Assembly: GCA_021802125.1 (NCBI GenBank)
Contig: JAKAAX010000010.1
Span: forward strand, 1 to 64,000
Source: Thermoplasmata archaeon
Lineage (GTDB): Archaea; Thermoplasmatota; Thermoplasmata; Lutacidiplasmatales; UBA184
Direction: 5' to 3'
Length of the DNA: 64,000 nt
Shown here: in pieces, positions 49,401 to 56,796 of the stretch
Layout of the letters: each line of letters opens with the position of its first letter
How positions within the stretch are numbered: position 1 is the stretch's first letter
Notes under the pieces: generated by a model
What the model was told of the DNA's origin: nothing
The model's database searches: none
The model's input: only the letters and a program-made list of their open reading frames with translations
Program-made: the position numbers and the translations under genes

Positions 49401-51913
49401 CCGTCGCCGAAGTCCCACCGGTACGAGAACGGGGGCGTGCCGAAGGAGACCTCGCTGGAGAACCCCGCCGCGAGGCCGGCGTCGGTCCCTGGCACCAGAA
49501 GCTCCGCCGCCACCTGGGGGGCCGGGACCACGGCGATGTCCACGGGAGAGGACGACGCGTGGCCGCCGACGGAGTCGGTGAGGCTCGCGTTGGCGACGTA
49601 GTTCCCCACCCTCGCGTAGACGTGGGTCGAGGCCCACGCGCCGGTGCGGTTTCCGTCGCCGAAGTTGACGGAGAGCGTGGGGAAGGCCCCCGAACCTCCT
49701 CCGGCCGTCGCCAGGAACGCAAGAGGGGCGCCGACATCGGACTGCGCCATCCCGACCGTGAGCGCGACCCAGGGGTCCGGGGCGATCGTGACCACGACCG
49801 AGCTGCCGGAAGAGCTCCCCAGCGCGTCGGTCGCCTGAGCGCCGACGGTGAAGCTCCCCGGGACGGGGAAGGGCAGGCAAAGGACGACCCTCGTGGAGGA
49901 GGTCTGCACCGGGAACACCCGGCCGTCGGAGAGGGCCACGTCCCCTTGGAAGGGGCCCCATCCTCCCTGGAGCAGGAGGACCACGGTGGCCTGCCCGCCG
50001 GCGTCGATCTCCGTGCCGTTCATCGAGAGCAGTGCGCGGAAGGCGGGGGCGATCGGGACCGTTGTCCCCGCGATGTAGGAGTGGCCGAGCGCGTCCGAGA
50101 CCCGGGCGACGACGGTGAGGTTCCCGGGGACCTGCGGCATGAGCGTGAACGTCTGCGTCCCGGGGAGGGCTATCGCGCAGGAGAGCGTCTCGCCGTCGGA
50201 GGCGGAGAGCGAAAGGCTGTACGGGCCCTGGCCCCCGACGAGGGTGACCTGGGCGGAGATCGGGCGGCCCACCTCGCCCCGGGTGGGCTGGGCGGAGACC
50301 GACACCTGCAGCGGGGCCAGGACCTCCAGGTCGATGGACCCGTTCGCGACACCTCCCGAGGCGTCGACGACCTGGAGGACCGCGACGAGGTCCTCGGCCG
50401 CCGGGAGGGTCCCGTTCCACGCGACGCTCCCGGCGCCCGTGAGGGTGCCCCTCATGGGCGAGGAGGAGACGACGGGGCCGTCGAAGCTCCAGCTCCAGTC
50501 GTAGGGAGGAACGCCATCGCCCACCATCGCCGTGAGCGAGAACGGCTGCCCTTCCGTCGGCACCCCCGGGGCGGACTGCAAGGAGATCGAAGGGGCGGGG
50601 ACGATCCGCCCGACGGACGCGCTGGTGCCGAAGTTGACCCCCAGAGCATCCTGGACCTGGGCGGTGGCCGAGAGCGCGCCCGGCATCGAGAACGTGTAGG
50701 GCTCCGAGTACGTCCCGTCCGAGGGGACCTCCGTGAAGAGCGTCCCGGCGTTCTCGCCCGGGTCCCAGGAGAGCTGGAAGGGCCCGGCGCCTCCGGTCAC
50801 CTGGATCGTCAGGGGGAACGCGCTTCCGACGTCGGCGACGGAAGCGCTGCTGGAGAGCGTGAGGGCGGGAGGGGCCACCACCTGGACCGTGAGCGGGGGG
50901 GCGACGGCGACCTGCCCGTCCGCGTCCGTGACCGTGAGCTGAAGGCTCAGCGGTCCTTCCTGGCCGGGCACGAACGTCCACGCGCCGGTCGCGTAGGATG
51001 CGCCTCCCCAGGAGTTCGACCAGAGGTAGGAGTAGGGCGCGGCCCCGCCGCCGACGCTGGACCGCACGACCAGGGGAGCCCCTTCGTCCGCGACGGCGGG
51101 AGCGAGGAGGGCCGCCCCGAGGTGCGAGGTCACCACGAGGGAGCCCGCGGAGGACGTGGGGACCTCCGTCCCCTGACCGTCCGTGACGGAGGCCGTGGGT
51201 GCGTAGTTGCCCGCGGCATAGTCGTGGGTGACCGACACGGGCCCCGGAACGTCCGAGGTCAGGGTCGCGCTCGCCCCGTCGCCCAACTGGAAGGAGATCG
51301 AATACGGCGAGGATCCCCCGCCGACGTCCGTGCTGAGGGTGACGGGCTCCCCCGGCGAGGCGGGGTCGGGGGTCTCGGAGATGGGGCCCGCCGTCAGGGG
51401 AGCCACCACGGTGACCGAGGAGGTGGCCTCCACGGAGAAGAACTCCCCCTCCCACAGGGGGAGCACGAACCCCCGGACGTCCACCGTCACGAGGGCCTCC
51501 GTCGGCGTCGTCACCGACGCGGCGTAGAACGTGGCCGAGGACTGGTCGAGCGGCCCGAGGTAGCCCGGGGCCCCCGGGGAGAGGCTCCAGAGCCAGGAGG
51601 TCACGTCGACGACCCCGCCGTCCGAAGAGGGAGAGACCTGAGCGCTCAGGACCTCGGAGGTCCCGGCGACCAGGACCGACGACGGAGGGGCGATGGCCAC
51701 ATTGACGTACGCTCCGTCCTTGGGCGCGAACCCGGAGCCGGGATGGGCGGACTGGACCGGGGCCCCGCCCGAGCTGGGCTGAGGGGCGGTCCCCAGAGGG
51801 CCCACGCCCACCCCGACCCCGGGGAGAAGGACCGTGGCGAGGAGCGTCAGGGGCAGCAGGATGGTGATCGGCGCAAGGAGGCTCGGCAGCGGGCGGTCTC
51901 TCGAGGAGGACAT
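46478..51913 (-). CDS. Giant PKD/Ig-like repeat surface protein with cytoplasmic winged-helix-like tail
   Basis: A protein of about 1,811 aa. N-terminal signal helix (PITILLPLTLLATVLLPGVG). Then more than a dozen tandem ~85-95-residue PKD/Ig-like domains, with cores such as YSYLWSNSW, DWSWSFDGP, SYRWDFGDGTVSALADPSHI and VTWSFGDGSVATG and repeating TVTDADG/ASLTDSVGG strands. Near the C-terminus: a Big-type domain, one transmembrane helix (LVLVAVGIGAVLAAGLLLSW), a basic stop and a ~95-residue cytoplasmic tail (AIEEIIEHLPGEDRDTLLLL, PRKEAEEALVLLEQDHRATR, RTDSEGVERWDP) resembling a winged helix. ATG at 51913 is used; TTG 51922 fits the TATA element slightly better. First gene of the secretion-like operon, so it may be the contact adhesin or sensor. 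Confidence 0.83.
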   Translation of the reverse strand: MSSSRDRPLPSLLAPITILLPLTLLATVLLPGVGVGVGPLGTAPQPSSGGAPVQSAHPGSGFAPKDGAYVNVAIAPPSSVLVAGTSEVLSAQVSPSSDGGVVDVTSWLWSLSPGAPGYLGPLDQSSATFYAASVTTPTEALVTVDVRGFVLPLWEGEFFSVEATSSVTVVAPLTAGPISETPDPASPGEPVTLSTDVGGGSSPYSISFQLGDGASATLTSDVPGPVSVTHDYAAGNYAPTASVTDGQGTEVPTSSAGSLVVTSHLGAALLAPAVADEGAPLVVRSSVGGGAAPYSYLWSNSWGGASYATGAWTFVPGQEGPLSLQLTVTDADGQVAVAPPLTVQVVAPPALTLSSSASVADVGSAFPLTIQVTGGAGPFQLSWDPGENAGTLFTEVPSDGTYSEPYTFSMPGALSATAQVQDALGVNFGTSASVGRIVPAPSISLQSAPGVPTEGQPFSLTAMVGDGVPPYDWSWSFDGPVVSSSPMRGTLTGAGSVAWNGTLPAAEDLVAVLQVVDASGGVANGSIDLEVLAPLQVSVSAQPTRGEVGRPISAQVTLVGGQGPYSLSLSASDGETLSCAIALPGTQTFTLMPQVPGNLTVVARVSDALGHSYIAGTTVPIAPAFRALLSMNGTEIDAGGQATVVLLLQGGWGPFQGDVALSDGRVFPVQTSSTRVVLCLPFPVPGSFTVGAQATDALGSSSGSSVVVTIAPDPWVALTVGMAQSDVGAPLAFLATAGGGSGAFPTLSVNFGDGNRTGAWASTHVYARVGNYVANASLTDSVGGHASSSPVDIAVVPAPQVAAELLVPGTDAGLAAGFSSEVSFGTPPFSYRWDFGDGTVSALADPSHIFQRPGLYQVALTVTDSVGASSVAPTVNVTVSAPPALSVSANRSSLEVGAPALFQATALGGATPEQVTWSFGDGSVATGMVLVHTYTVPGTYTVVASLSDAAGGSAAMDLVVSVAPSLASVGVVSGPGAAEVGVRTLLSEVPVGGLAPYLISWALPGVQASGLGLTSWSFVPNASGPLAGSVRVTDADGLSSSVSFALSVAPALQASPHLLPSTPEAGQPFQMISGTSGGVPPYTFLWSLPPPLADPGNRTTWEASLPSPGTYPVGLVVTDAEGRSVSSSISLDVAPPLQVVLPEGGLAADAGVPFVPHATIMGGVGTVSATITTPWGTFPLASGSILFPTPGDFPVEVLATDQVGAVAVAQTNLTVSPPPVAALSLETTKVAVGASVTWSADALGGRAPYLFRWQVAGLGAWEGSSVNLTFPNPGTYGVTLTVQDAAGGSTVLRSNATAVLDDLSLGVNLTRTEGLLPFRTTLVVTVSGSAAAAAASVYLDGERSGAPQELATGLPWALPLQFDTCGTHTVEVVATDTLGATARSTFSLGAFDGLGPVQIAPDPASAQAGVPLTVSAAATPENGTWASGESVGLDWWGTGISPLGGDAASFLADRSGTTTVDLTGTVSSPDGTLLENLTLPVPIAVLAASATHLSVREGPTPLLVGSNGTVVLSAEDDYGNLNTSYSGNVTARQVAGPTEGGGDVAGSFLSGEAALTFTSTKAGTRSYILEGALAQGLLLQVSWQADASRAVLRLLSWERVGSSLLLNVSALDVYGNPLTNVTVTAEAPGGSTVSGTVVEGNVSLLLPGASGVSSLELLGPGGAQTDVVLPSGGDPASGETDLVLVAVGIGAVLAAGLLLSWQRRRSRAHRSSPKSELPSVLEAKGAIEEIIEHLPGEDRDTLLLLAEEHGIPRKEAEEALVLLEQDHRATRRTDSEGVERWDPPVPMEAGADRTGPAPEPMAGLASPEGRP

Positions 51914-51942
51914 GGGACCCAACGGCGGCTCGAGGTTTGGAA

Positions 51943-51971
51943 CGGAATATAAGATTCCTCATAAATTGAGG
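51943..51971. promoter_or_regulatory. AT-rich promoter with short inverted repeat upstream of the secretion-like operon
   Basis: GGAATATAAGATTCC (51945-51959) reads on minus as GGAATCTTATATTCC, itself a near-palindrome, and contains the TATA box of the giant-protein operon, 28-37 nt before the start. Overlapping it, CCTCA (51957-51961), TAAAT, TGAGG (51967-51971) forms a second small inverted repeat. This is the most AT-rich stretch in 20 kb and may hold promoters in both directions (the zinc-finger gene begins at 52037). Confidence 0.55.
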
Positions 51972-52036
51972 TTGGCGCTAGGTGCCCGGGGGCTCTGGGA
52001 GGGCCGTTACCGCGGCGCGGAGGCTCCGTAAGGCTC

Positions 52037-52369
52037 TTGGTAGGGAACTCGGTGGCCGCGCTCGTGTCCTGCACCTGCCGGAACCTGCCGCACTGCCCGA
52101 ACTGCAACGCGGCCGTCCGGGTCCCCTTCTCGAACATGGACCGGGGCGCGGCCTTGACCGCGCTCCTGCGGCAGCTCAACACGAAGGAGCGCGGGCTTCC
52201 CCGGGAGAACCTGAACCGCCTGGCGGAGGGACGCACCCCCTGCCCCTCCTGCGGAGAGACCGTGCTCGCCATGCACGACCGTCTCTGCGTCGGGGAGAAC
52301 CTCACCAGCCTCGGGATCTCGACCACGGACCGGGAGAAGCTCCTGGGGCGGATCAGCTTCCCGGAGTAG
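52037..52369 (+). CDS. Small zinc-finger protein
   Basis: A 110-aa protein. VSCTCRNLPHCPNCNAAVRV contributes C-x-C and C-x-x-C pairs, and TPCPSCGETVLAMHDRLC a second C-x-x-C with a trailing Cys, so up to two zinc sites are possible. The middle is helical (ALTALLRQLNTKERGLPREN). No family recognised. TTG at 52037 is the longest start; GTG at 52052 or 52064 would begin just before the first Cys. Followed after 25 nt by trpS in the same direction, so possibly co-transcribed. Confidence 0.65.
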   Translation: MVGNSVAALVSCTCRNLPHCPNCNAAVRVPFSNMDRGAALTALLRQLNTKERGLPRENLNRLAEGRTPCPSCGETVLAMHDRLCVGENLTSLGISTTDREKLLGRISFPE

Positions 52370-52394
52370 GGCCGGGCGAGAGGAGCAGCGGAAG

Positions 52395-53591
52395 ATGACC
52401 GATCCCGTCGACCCCCCCGAGCCGCACGCCCACCACCCGGCCCAGCCCGCGTTCAAGGTCACGCCCTGGGAGGTGAAGGGGAAGATCGACTACGACCGCC
52501 TGCGGGAACAGTTCGGGACCTCCCCCGTCGACGCCCCCCTCCTCGCGCGGCTCGAGCGCCTCCTGGGAAGCCCGCTGCACCCGCTCCTGGCGCGGGAGAT
52601 CTACATCACGCACCGGGACCTGCCCCAGGTGCTCGACAGCTACGAGCGGGGCGACCCGTTCTTCCTCTACACGGGCCGGGGGCCCTCCGGCGACATCCAC
52701 CTCGCCCACCTCATCCCCTTCGAGCTCTGCGCCTACCTCCAGCGCAAGCTGGGCGTGGACCTCTGGATCCAGGTGACCGACGACGAGAAGTTCCTCTTCT
52801 CCGGGGCGGGGGGGCGCCACGACCTCACGCTCGCGGACACCTACAAGCTCGGGCGGGACAACCTTCTGGACCTCCTCACGGTGGGCTTCGACCCGAAGAA
52901 GACGCACATCCTCTTCGACACGGTGTCGATCCCCACCCTCTACCCGCTGGCGCTCGAGGTGGCGAAGCGGGTGACGTTCTCCACCGCCAAGGCCGTCTTC
53001 GGGTTCAAGAACGACAACAACATCGGCAGCATCTTCTTCACGGCCATCCAGTCGGTGCCGGCCTTCCTCCCCTCGGCCCGGGCCCACCGGCCGATCCCCT
53101 GCCTCATCCCCTGCGGGGTCGACCAGGACCCGCACTTCCGGATCACCCGCGACGTGGCCGAGGGGCTGGGCTACCCCAAGCCCGCGCTGCTCCACAACCG
53201 GATGCTCCCGGGACTCCTCGGCGACGAGAAGATGAGCTCCTCGGCCGACCGCCGCGACAACGCGATCTTCCTTTCCGACAGCCCGAAGGACGTGCAGAGG
53301 AAGATCTCCCACGCGTTCACCGGCGGACGGGCCACCGTGGAGGAGCAGCGGCGCCTTGGCGCCACCCCCGAGGTCTGCTCGGTGTGGGCCCTCTGGCGCA
53401 GCCGCTTCGCCCCGGAGGCCAAGGAGTTCGAGGAGATCACGCGCACCTGCCGAAGCGGAGAGCTCCTCTGCGGGGAATGCAAGGCCCGCCTCGTACCCCG
53501 GGTGGACGCGTTCCTCGCCCAGCAGAAGGAAAAGCGCGCGGAGGTCGAGAAGTGGATCGACTCCGCGATCGAAGGGGCTCCTCACAAGTAG
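52395..53591 (+). CDS. trpS: Tryptophanyl-tRNA synthetase (archaeal/eukaryal type)
   Basis: A 398-aa class I aminoacyl-tRNA synthetase charging tRNA-Trp. FFLYTGRGPSGDIHLAHLIP carries the HIGH-equivalent (H-L-A-H, residues ~101-104) in the form shared by archaeal and eukaryal TrpRS; VDLWIQVTDDEKFLF follows; CLIPCGVDQDPHFRITRDVA is the tryptophan/ATP-site Q-D motif and LLGDEKMSSSADRRD holds KMSSS (~280-284). A ~45-residue N-terminal extension includes VTPWEVKGKIDYDRLREQFG, a conserved archaeal TrpRS feature. ATG at 52395 has GAGGAG 13 nt upstream. Ends about 1 kb before the next certain gene. Confidence 0.95.
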   Translation: MTDPVDPPEPHAHHPAQPAFKVTPWEVKGKIDYDRLREQFGTSPVDAPLLARLERLLGSPLHPLLAREIYITHRDLPQVLDSYERGDPFFLYTGRGPSGDIHLAHLIPFELCAYLQRKLGVDLWIQVTDDEKFLFSGAGGRHDLTLADTYKLGRDNLLDLLTVGFDPKKTHILFDTVSIPTLYPLALEVAKRVTFSTAKAVFGFKNDNNIGSIFFTAIQSVPAFLPSARAHRPIPCLIPCGVDQDPHFRITRDVAEGLGYPKPALLHNRMLPGLLGDEKMSSSADRRDNAIFLSDSPKDVQRKISHAFTGGRATVEEQRRLGATPEVCSVWALWRSRFAPEAKEFEEITRTCRSGELLCGECKARLVPRVDAFLAQQKEKRAEVEKWIDSAIEGAPHK

Positions 53592-53628
53592 TGGCGGTCA
53601 CCCGGAACTTCCTAGCCTAGCTTGTGAC

Positions 53629-53659
53629 GGGCTCGCCGTTGCCGGAGATAGGCGAGCCC
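53629..53659 (+). terminator. 9-bp perfect hairpin downstream of trpS
   Basis: GGGCTCGCC (53629-53637) and GGCGAGCCC (53651-53659) form a perfect 9-bp stem with a 13-nt loop, 38 nt after the trpS stop. No T-tract follows, so it is not a classic archaeal terminator; it may protect the trpS mRNA end or mark the edge of the decayed region. Stem seen directly; role uncertain. Confidence 0.4.
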
Positions 53660-53885
53660 CACGCAGGAGAAGCATCCCTCGGGCGCCCCCCCGGTGGGGG
53701 AAGAGAAAGGTGGATGGCGGGGTGGCTAGGTCGTCGAAGGCTTGTCGGTCGTTTCGGAGCCACTTTTGCAGCATTCGAATTCAGACCCGCCTCCCCTGGC
53801 CGTGCTGGTGCAGCTGCCATCACGGTCATGAGCGCGGACACAGTTCTCCTGGGTCTGGCCTCACTGGGTACTGAGCACTGCAACC

Positions 53886-54140
53886 ATGAACCAGGGTTCC
53901 GCCCCAACGAGCCGCTTCAGCGTCAGGTCCCTATCCGAAGCCTACGACACCGGCGCCCTCAAGTTCACGCGAACTCTATACACCGCTGGAACCGGTGCTG
54001 GGTTGGCACTCGGTCTTACAGGGGTTCTATTCGAGTTCGCCCCCACGATTCGATGTAACCGTCGCCGTGGGAAGTTACTCGGGCAGGCAAGCGAGGAGCA
54101 GCCCCCGAATCGTAGATTGGGGGCGAATCGAGACCTCTGA
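53886..54140 (+). CDS. Possible small membrane protein, weak support
   Basis: ATG-started 84-codon frame. The middle (ALKFTRTLYTAGTGAGLALG then LTGVLFEFAPTIR) is hydrophobic enough for one membrane helix; the rest is basic. No promoter or ribosome site is convincing, and the region is poorly coding, so it may be a chance frame or a fragment. Confidence 0.25.
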   Translation: MNQGSAPTSRFSVRSLSEAYDTGALKFTRTLYTAGTGAGLALGLTGVLFEFAPTIRCNRRRGKLLGQASEEQPPNRRLGANRDL

Positions 54141-54605
54141 GGACGTTGCTCGGAAGCTCTCCTCATCGATGATGTGAGGACCGTGTGTCCAAGTCCCTCT
54201 GGGGTTCTCCCAGAACGTCCTCAACGCCTTCGCGAACCGGACGCTGCCCAACATCGGAGCATGGGGAACCCCCACCCCAACGTGCACCCCACCCCCACCG
54301 CCCCCGCCATGGCACGACGAAGTGGCGAACGGGATCGTGAACGCGGTCTCGGAGGGGGATGGGTCCCCGGATACGGGGTCGAGATGCTCACGATCGGTGG
54401 GTCCCCCGTGCGAGAGCGTCGCTTGGCCAGGCTCAAATACCCTGTTCCGTGTGTAGCGGCCACCCAAGGAACGTTCCCGCCCGAAGATTCGACACACTGC
54501 CCTTGCGCCGGGGTTCTTCCGAACTTCTGCTGAGTGCGAAGTCGTGCTTCTCGCGGGGATGCGACGAGGGTGCGACAAGAACGCGAACGAAAGAAGGGAA
54601 CGCCA

Positions 54606-55076
54606 ATGGTAGACAAGCCCCTGACAAAAGTGAAGGACCTGACGCCGAGCTCGAAGCAAGTGAACATCCTCGCCAAGGTGGTCTCCGTCGGAGACGCCAA
54701 GGAAGTGATGGGCAAGTACGGCGACCCCCGAAAGGTCGCTGAGGCCGTGATCGGCGACGACACTGCCACCGTCACGCTGTCGCTCTGGAACGACCAGATC
54801 GGCCAGATCGCGAAGGATGACATCATCCTGATCGACAACGGATACGTCTCCCTCGTCCGGGGGCACATCCGCCTCAACGTCGGCCGCTACGGGAACCTCA
54901 ACAAGTCCACCGAAGCGATGGCCAGCGTCAACACCGCGCTCGACATGAGCGCCCAGGAGTTCCAGTCCGAGCGCCGCTACTTCGGTGGCGGGGGCGGCGG
55001 CGGGGGCTTCGGGGGCCGCGGCGGCTACGGCCGCAGCGACCGGGGCGGCGAGGGCGACTCCCCTCGGCGCTTCTGA
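54606..55076 (+). CDS. ssb: Single-stranded DNA-binding protein, RPA-like OB fold
   Basis: A 156-aa OB-fold protein. KVKDLTPSSKQVNILAKVVS is the archaeal RPA/SSB strand 1 entry, KVAEAVIGDDTATVTLSLWN DQIGQI the central strands with the conserved D-x-T-x-x-x-x-L-W, and ILIDNGYVSLVRGHIRLNVG RYG the closing strand. A Gly-rich tail (GGGGGGGGFGGRGGYGRSDR) ends in the acidic/basic GEGDSPRRF; bacterial and crenarchaeal SSBs carry comparable tails. Binds ssDNA in replication and repair. ATG at 54606 is preceded only by a weak AAGGGA. Two hairpins follow the stop. Confidence 0.86.
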   Translation: MVDKPLTKVKDLTPSSKQVNILAKVVSVGDAKEVMGKYGDPRKVAEAVIGDDTATVTLSLWNDQIGQIAKDDIILIDNGYVSLVRGHIRLNVGRYGNLNKSTEAMASVNTALDMSAQEFQSERRYFGGGGGGGGFGGRGGYGRSDRGGEGDSPRRF

Positions 55077-55101
55077 ACCGAGCGACCGGACCCAACCATT
55101 C

Positions 55102-55157
55102 CCCCGGCGAACGCCGGGGTGCGGCAGGGGCCCGCCCTTCGGGGCGGGCTCCGCCGC
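55102..55157 (+). terminator. Tandem hairpins after ssb, second with a UUCG tetraloop
   Basis: First: CCCCGGCG (55102-55109) with CGCCGGGG (55112-55119). Second: GCCCGCCC (55130-55137), TTCG (55138-55141), GGGCGGGC (55142-55149), extended by GCGGC (55121-55125) and GCCGC (55153-55157). C(UUCG)G is an exceptionally stable tetraloop. AAAAGAAT follows rather than a T-run. Likely a 3'-end-stabilising or terminating structure for the ssb mRNA, just before the next promoter (CTTATA 55169-55174). Confidence 0.5.
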
Positions 55158-55202
55158 AAAAGAATCCACTTATAGGCGGACGGACGGTCCCCCTTCGAGC
55201 CC

Positions 55203-55898
55203 ATGAACGCGTCCCATCCCCGCGAGGTCCTGCTCTACGTCAAGAGCCGCAAGCAGATCACAAGCTTCTACCGGGGGTCGGCCGCCCAGCTCGAGACGAC
55301 CTCGCCCGGTCGCGACATCCCGCAGGGCGCGGCCTCCTCCAGCGGAACGAACCTCTCTCCCGACGTGGGAGAGGCCGAGACGTCCCTGGTCCTGCCCGAC
55401 GACCAGGCCCGCGCCACCGCGCTGGTCCAGGAGCTCGCCCCCTCCCGTGGCTACTCGCTCAAGATCATCGACGTCTCCCGTGCCAGCCTGATGAAGAAGA
55501 TCCTGGACACGCACCTCTCCGGGGTGGAGCGCTACCCCGTGCTGGTCTCCCCGGCCACCGGCAAGAGGCTGGAGGGGGCCGAGGCCTTCACCGAGTCCAC
55601 GCTGCTCGGCCTCCTGCCCGCGGACCTCCGGAACTCCCGGGCCTTCACGCAGTTGAAGGTCGACCCGCACGAGGTCGAGACGGTCCGCTCGGCCCTGATG
55701 GGGTTCAGCGAGGTCAAGGAGATCCATCTCATCACCGGGGAGTGGGACATGTTCCTCGTCCTGGAGTTCCCCACGGGTCCCGGGGCCGGCAAGCGCCAGG
55801 TCTTCGACTTCGTCCTGCAGAAGCTCGCGAAGATCCCCGGGGTCCAGGACTTCTCGACGATGATCCCGGAATACTCCGTCACGAAGTTCCCGATCTAG
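55203..55898 (+). CDS. Thioredoxin-fold-like plus RAM (Lrp effector-type) domain protein
   Basis: A 231-aa protein without a DNA-binding domain. Residues ~85-150 (YSLKIIDVSRASLMKKILDT, GVERYPVLVSPATGKRLEGA, FTESTLLGLLP) resemble a thioredoxin-like fold lacking the C-x-x-C active site. Residues ~160-231 (FTQLKVDPHEVETVRSALMG, FSEVKEIHLITGEWDMFLVL, PGVQDFSTMIPEYSVTKFPI) are a RAM/AsnC-Lrp ligand-binding domain, in which the G-(E/D)-x-D-x-x motif and the L.K...G V.. strand are clear. Possibly an amino-acid-sensing or oligomerising protein. TATA-like CTTATA (55169-55174) is 31 nt before ATG 55203, supporting the start. TruA follows 46 nt later. Confidence 0.72.
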   Translation: MNASHPREVLLYVKSRKQITSFYRGSAAQLETTSPGRDIPQGAASSSGTNLSPDVGEAETSLVLPDDQARATALVQELAPSRGYSLKIIDVSRASLMKKILDTHLSGVERYPVLVSPATGKRLEGAEAFTESTLLGLLPADLRNSRAFTQLKVDPHEVETVRSALMGFSEVKEIHLITGEWDMFLVLEFPTGPGAGKRQVFDFVLQKLAKIPGVQDFSTMIPEYSVTKFPI

Positions 55899-55944
55899 GC
55901 GGGGAGCCCTCGGCCCCCCGACGCGCCCGCTCGGACCGACGCCC

Positions 55945-56796
55945 TTGAGCGCGCTGTCCCCCGTCGCGGAGTTCGCCTTCCGCTTCGGCTACCTGGCGGA
56001 CGGGTTCCAGGGGTACGCTCGCCAGCCCGGACTTCCCACCGTCGAGGGGACGATCCGGGAGGGGCTCCGCCGCCGGGGGGTCCTCGAGGCGGAGGGGGAG
56101 CGCCGGTTCCGCACCGCGAGCCGAACGGACCGCGGCGTGCACGCGCTCGGGAACGTCGTGAGCTTCCCCACGCGGCTGCGCCCGGAGGCCGCCGCCCGGG
56201 CGTTGGGCTCGATCGACCCCCGGATCCACTGCTCGGCCTTCGCTCCCGTGCCGCCGGGGTTCGACCCCCGGCACGCCAGGGAGCGATGGTACCGCTACCT
56301 CCTCCCCGCCGAGGGCCACGACCTCGCGCGCTGGAGGGAGGGGGCCTCGCTCTTCGAGGGGGAGCACGAGCTGAGCTCCTTCTCGCGGAGGGACGACCCC
56401 CCGAGGAGGACGCGCGGGACCCTTCGGGAGGTGCGCGTGGGGCGGGAGGGAGCGAACCTCGTGGTGGACCTCAGGGCACCCTCCTTCCTGTGGAACCAGG
56501 TCCGGAAGATCGTGGCCACCCTCGAGCTCCTCGAGCGCGGAGCGCTCTCCAAGGCGGAGGTCGACAGCGCGCTCTCCGGCCGGAAGGTCCTGCAGCTCCC
56601 GCTCGCTCCTCCGGGAGGGCTGGTCCTGATGGACGTCGCCTACGACTTTCCGTTCCAGGAGGTCCGCCTTCGGGCCTCGCCTCAGCGGCGGCGCTTGCTG
56701 GAGGAGGCCTTGCGCGAGGCGCGGACGAGGGAGACGCTCCTCGGCTGGTTCCAGTCGAGCACGCCCCGTCCTCCCGGCGACACGTCGGAGCCGTAG
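55945..56796 (+). CDS. truA: tRNA pseudouridine synthase A
   Basis: A 283-aa TruA, converting uridines 38-40 in the tRNA anticodon arm to pseudouridine. AEFAFRFGYLADGFQGYARQ opens the fold; FRTASRTDRGVHALGNVVSF contains the catalytic Asp in S-R-T-D-R-G-V-H; RWYRYLLPAEGHDLARW and FLWNQVRKIVATLELLERGA match the second conserved region (F-L-x-x-Q-V-R-x-I-V/M). TTG at 55945 is used; no better start exists. Its last 115 nt are antisense to the 3' end of carB, an unusually long tail-to-tail overlap. Confidence 0.92.
   Translation: MSALSPVAEFAFRFGYLADGFQGYARQPGLPTVEGTIREGLRRRGVLEAEGERRFRTASRTDRGVHALGNVVSFPTRLRPEAAARALGSIDPRIHCSAFAPVPPGFDPRHARERWYRYLLPAEGHDLARWREGASLFEGEHELSSFSRRDDPPRRTRGTLREVRVGREGANLVVDLRAPSFLWNQVRKIVATLELLERGALSKAEVDSALSGRKVLQLPLAPPGGLVLMDVAYDFPFQEVRLRASPQRRRLLEEALREARTRETLLGWFQSSTPRPPGDTSEP

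Larger units (their letters stand above)
53592..54605 (+). other. Poorly coding 1-kb stretch with degraded frames
   Basis: No confident gene. Base composition is visibly less GC-rich than the surroundings (GGAACTTCCTAGCCTAGCTT, CATTCGAATTCAG). Several overlapping short frames occur. One plus frame reads about 60 codons (53995-54177, ending RIETSEDVARKLSSSMM), stops at TGA, then continues without start for ~90 codons with protein-like composition (VPLGFSQNVLNAFANRTLPN), ending at a TAG near 54458; this looks like a broken gene. A weak TATA-like CTCAAATACC lies at 54432-54441. The structure at 53629-53659 and a possible small gene at 53886 are listed separately. A past insertion or gene decay is plausible. 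Confidence 0.45.

Noticed and set aside
46613..51952. A 1,779-codon open frame on the plus strand, antisense to the giant surface protein
   Set aside because: Arg/Gly/Glu-rich composition without domains; it is the complement of a GC-rich PKD-repeat gene whose sense frame has signal, repeats, anchor and coupling to the next gene.
53740..53800. T-loop-like TTCGAATTC suggesting a tRNA
   Set aside because: No pairing T-stem or acceptor stem around it; it is just an EcoRI-like palindrome in AT-richer DNA.
54174..54533. A 119-codon plus frame upstream of ssb
   Set aside because: Composition is Arg/Pro-rich and another frame in the same place looks more protein-like; treated as part of a decayed stretch.
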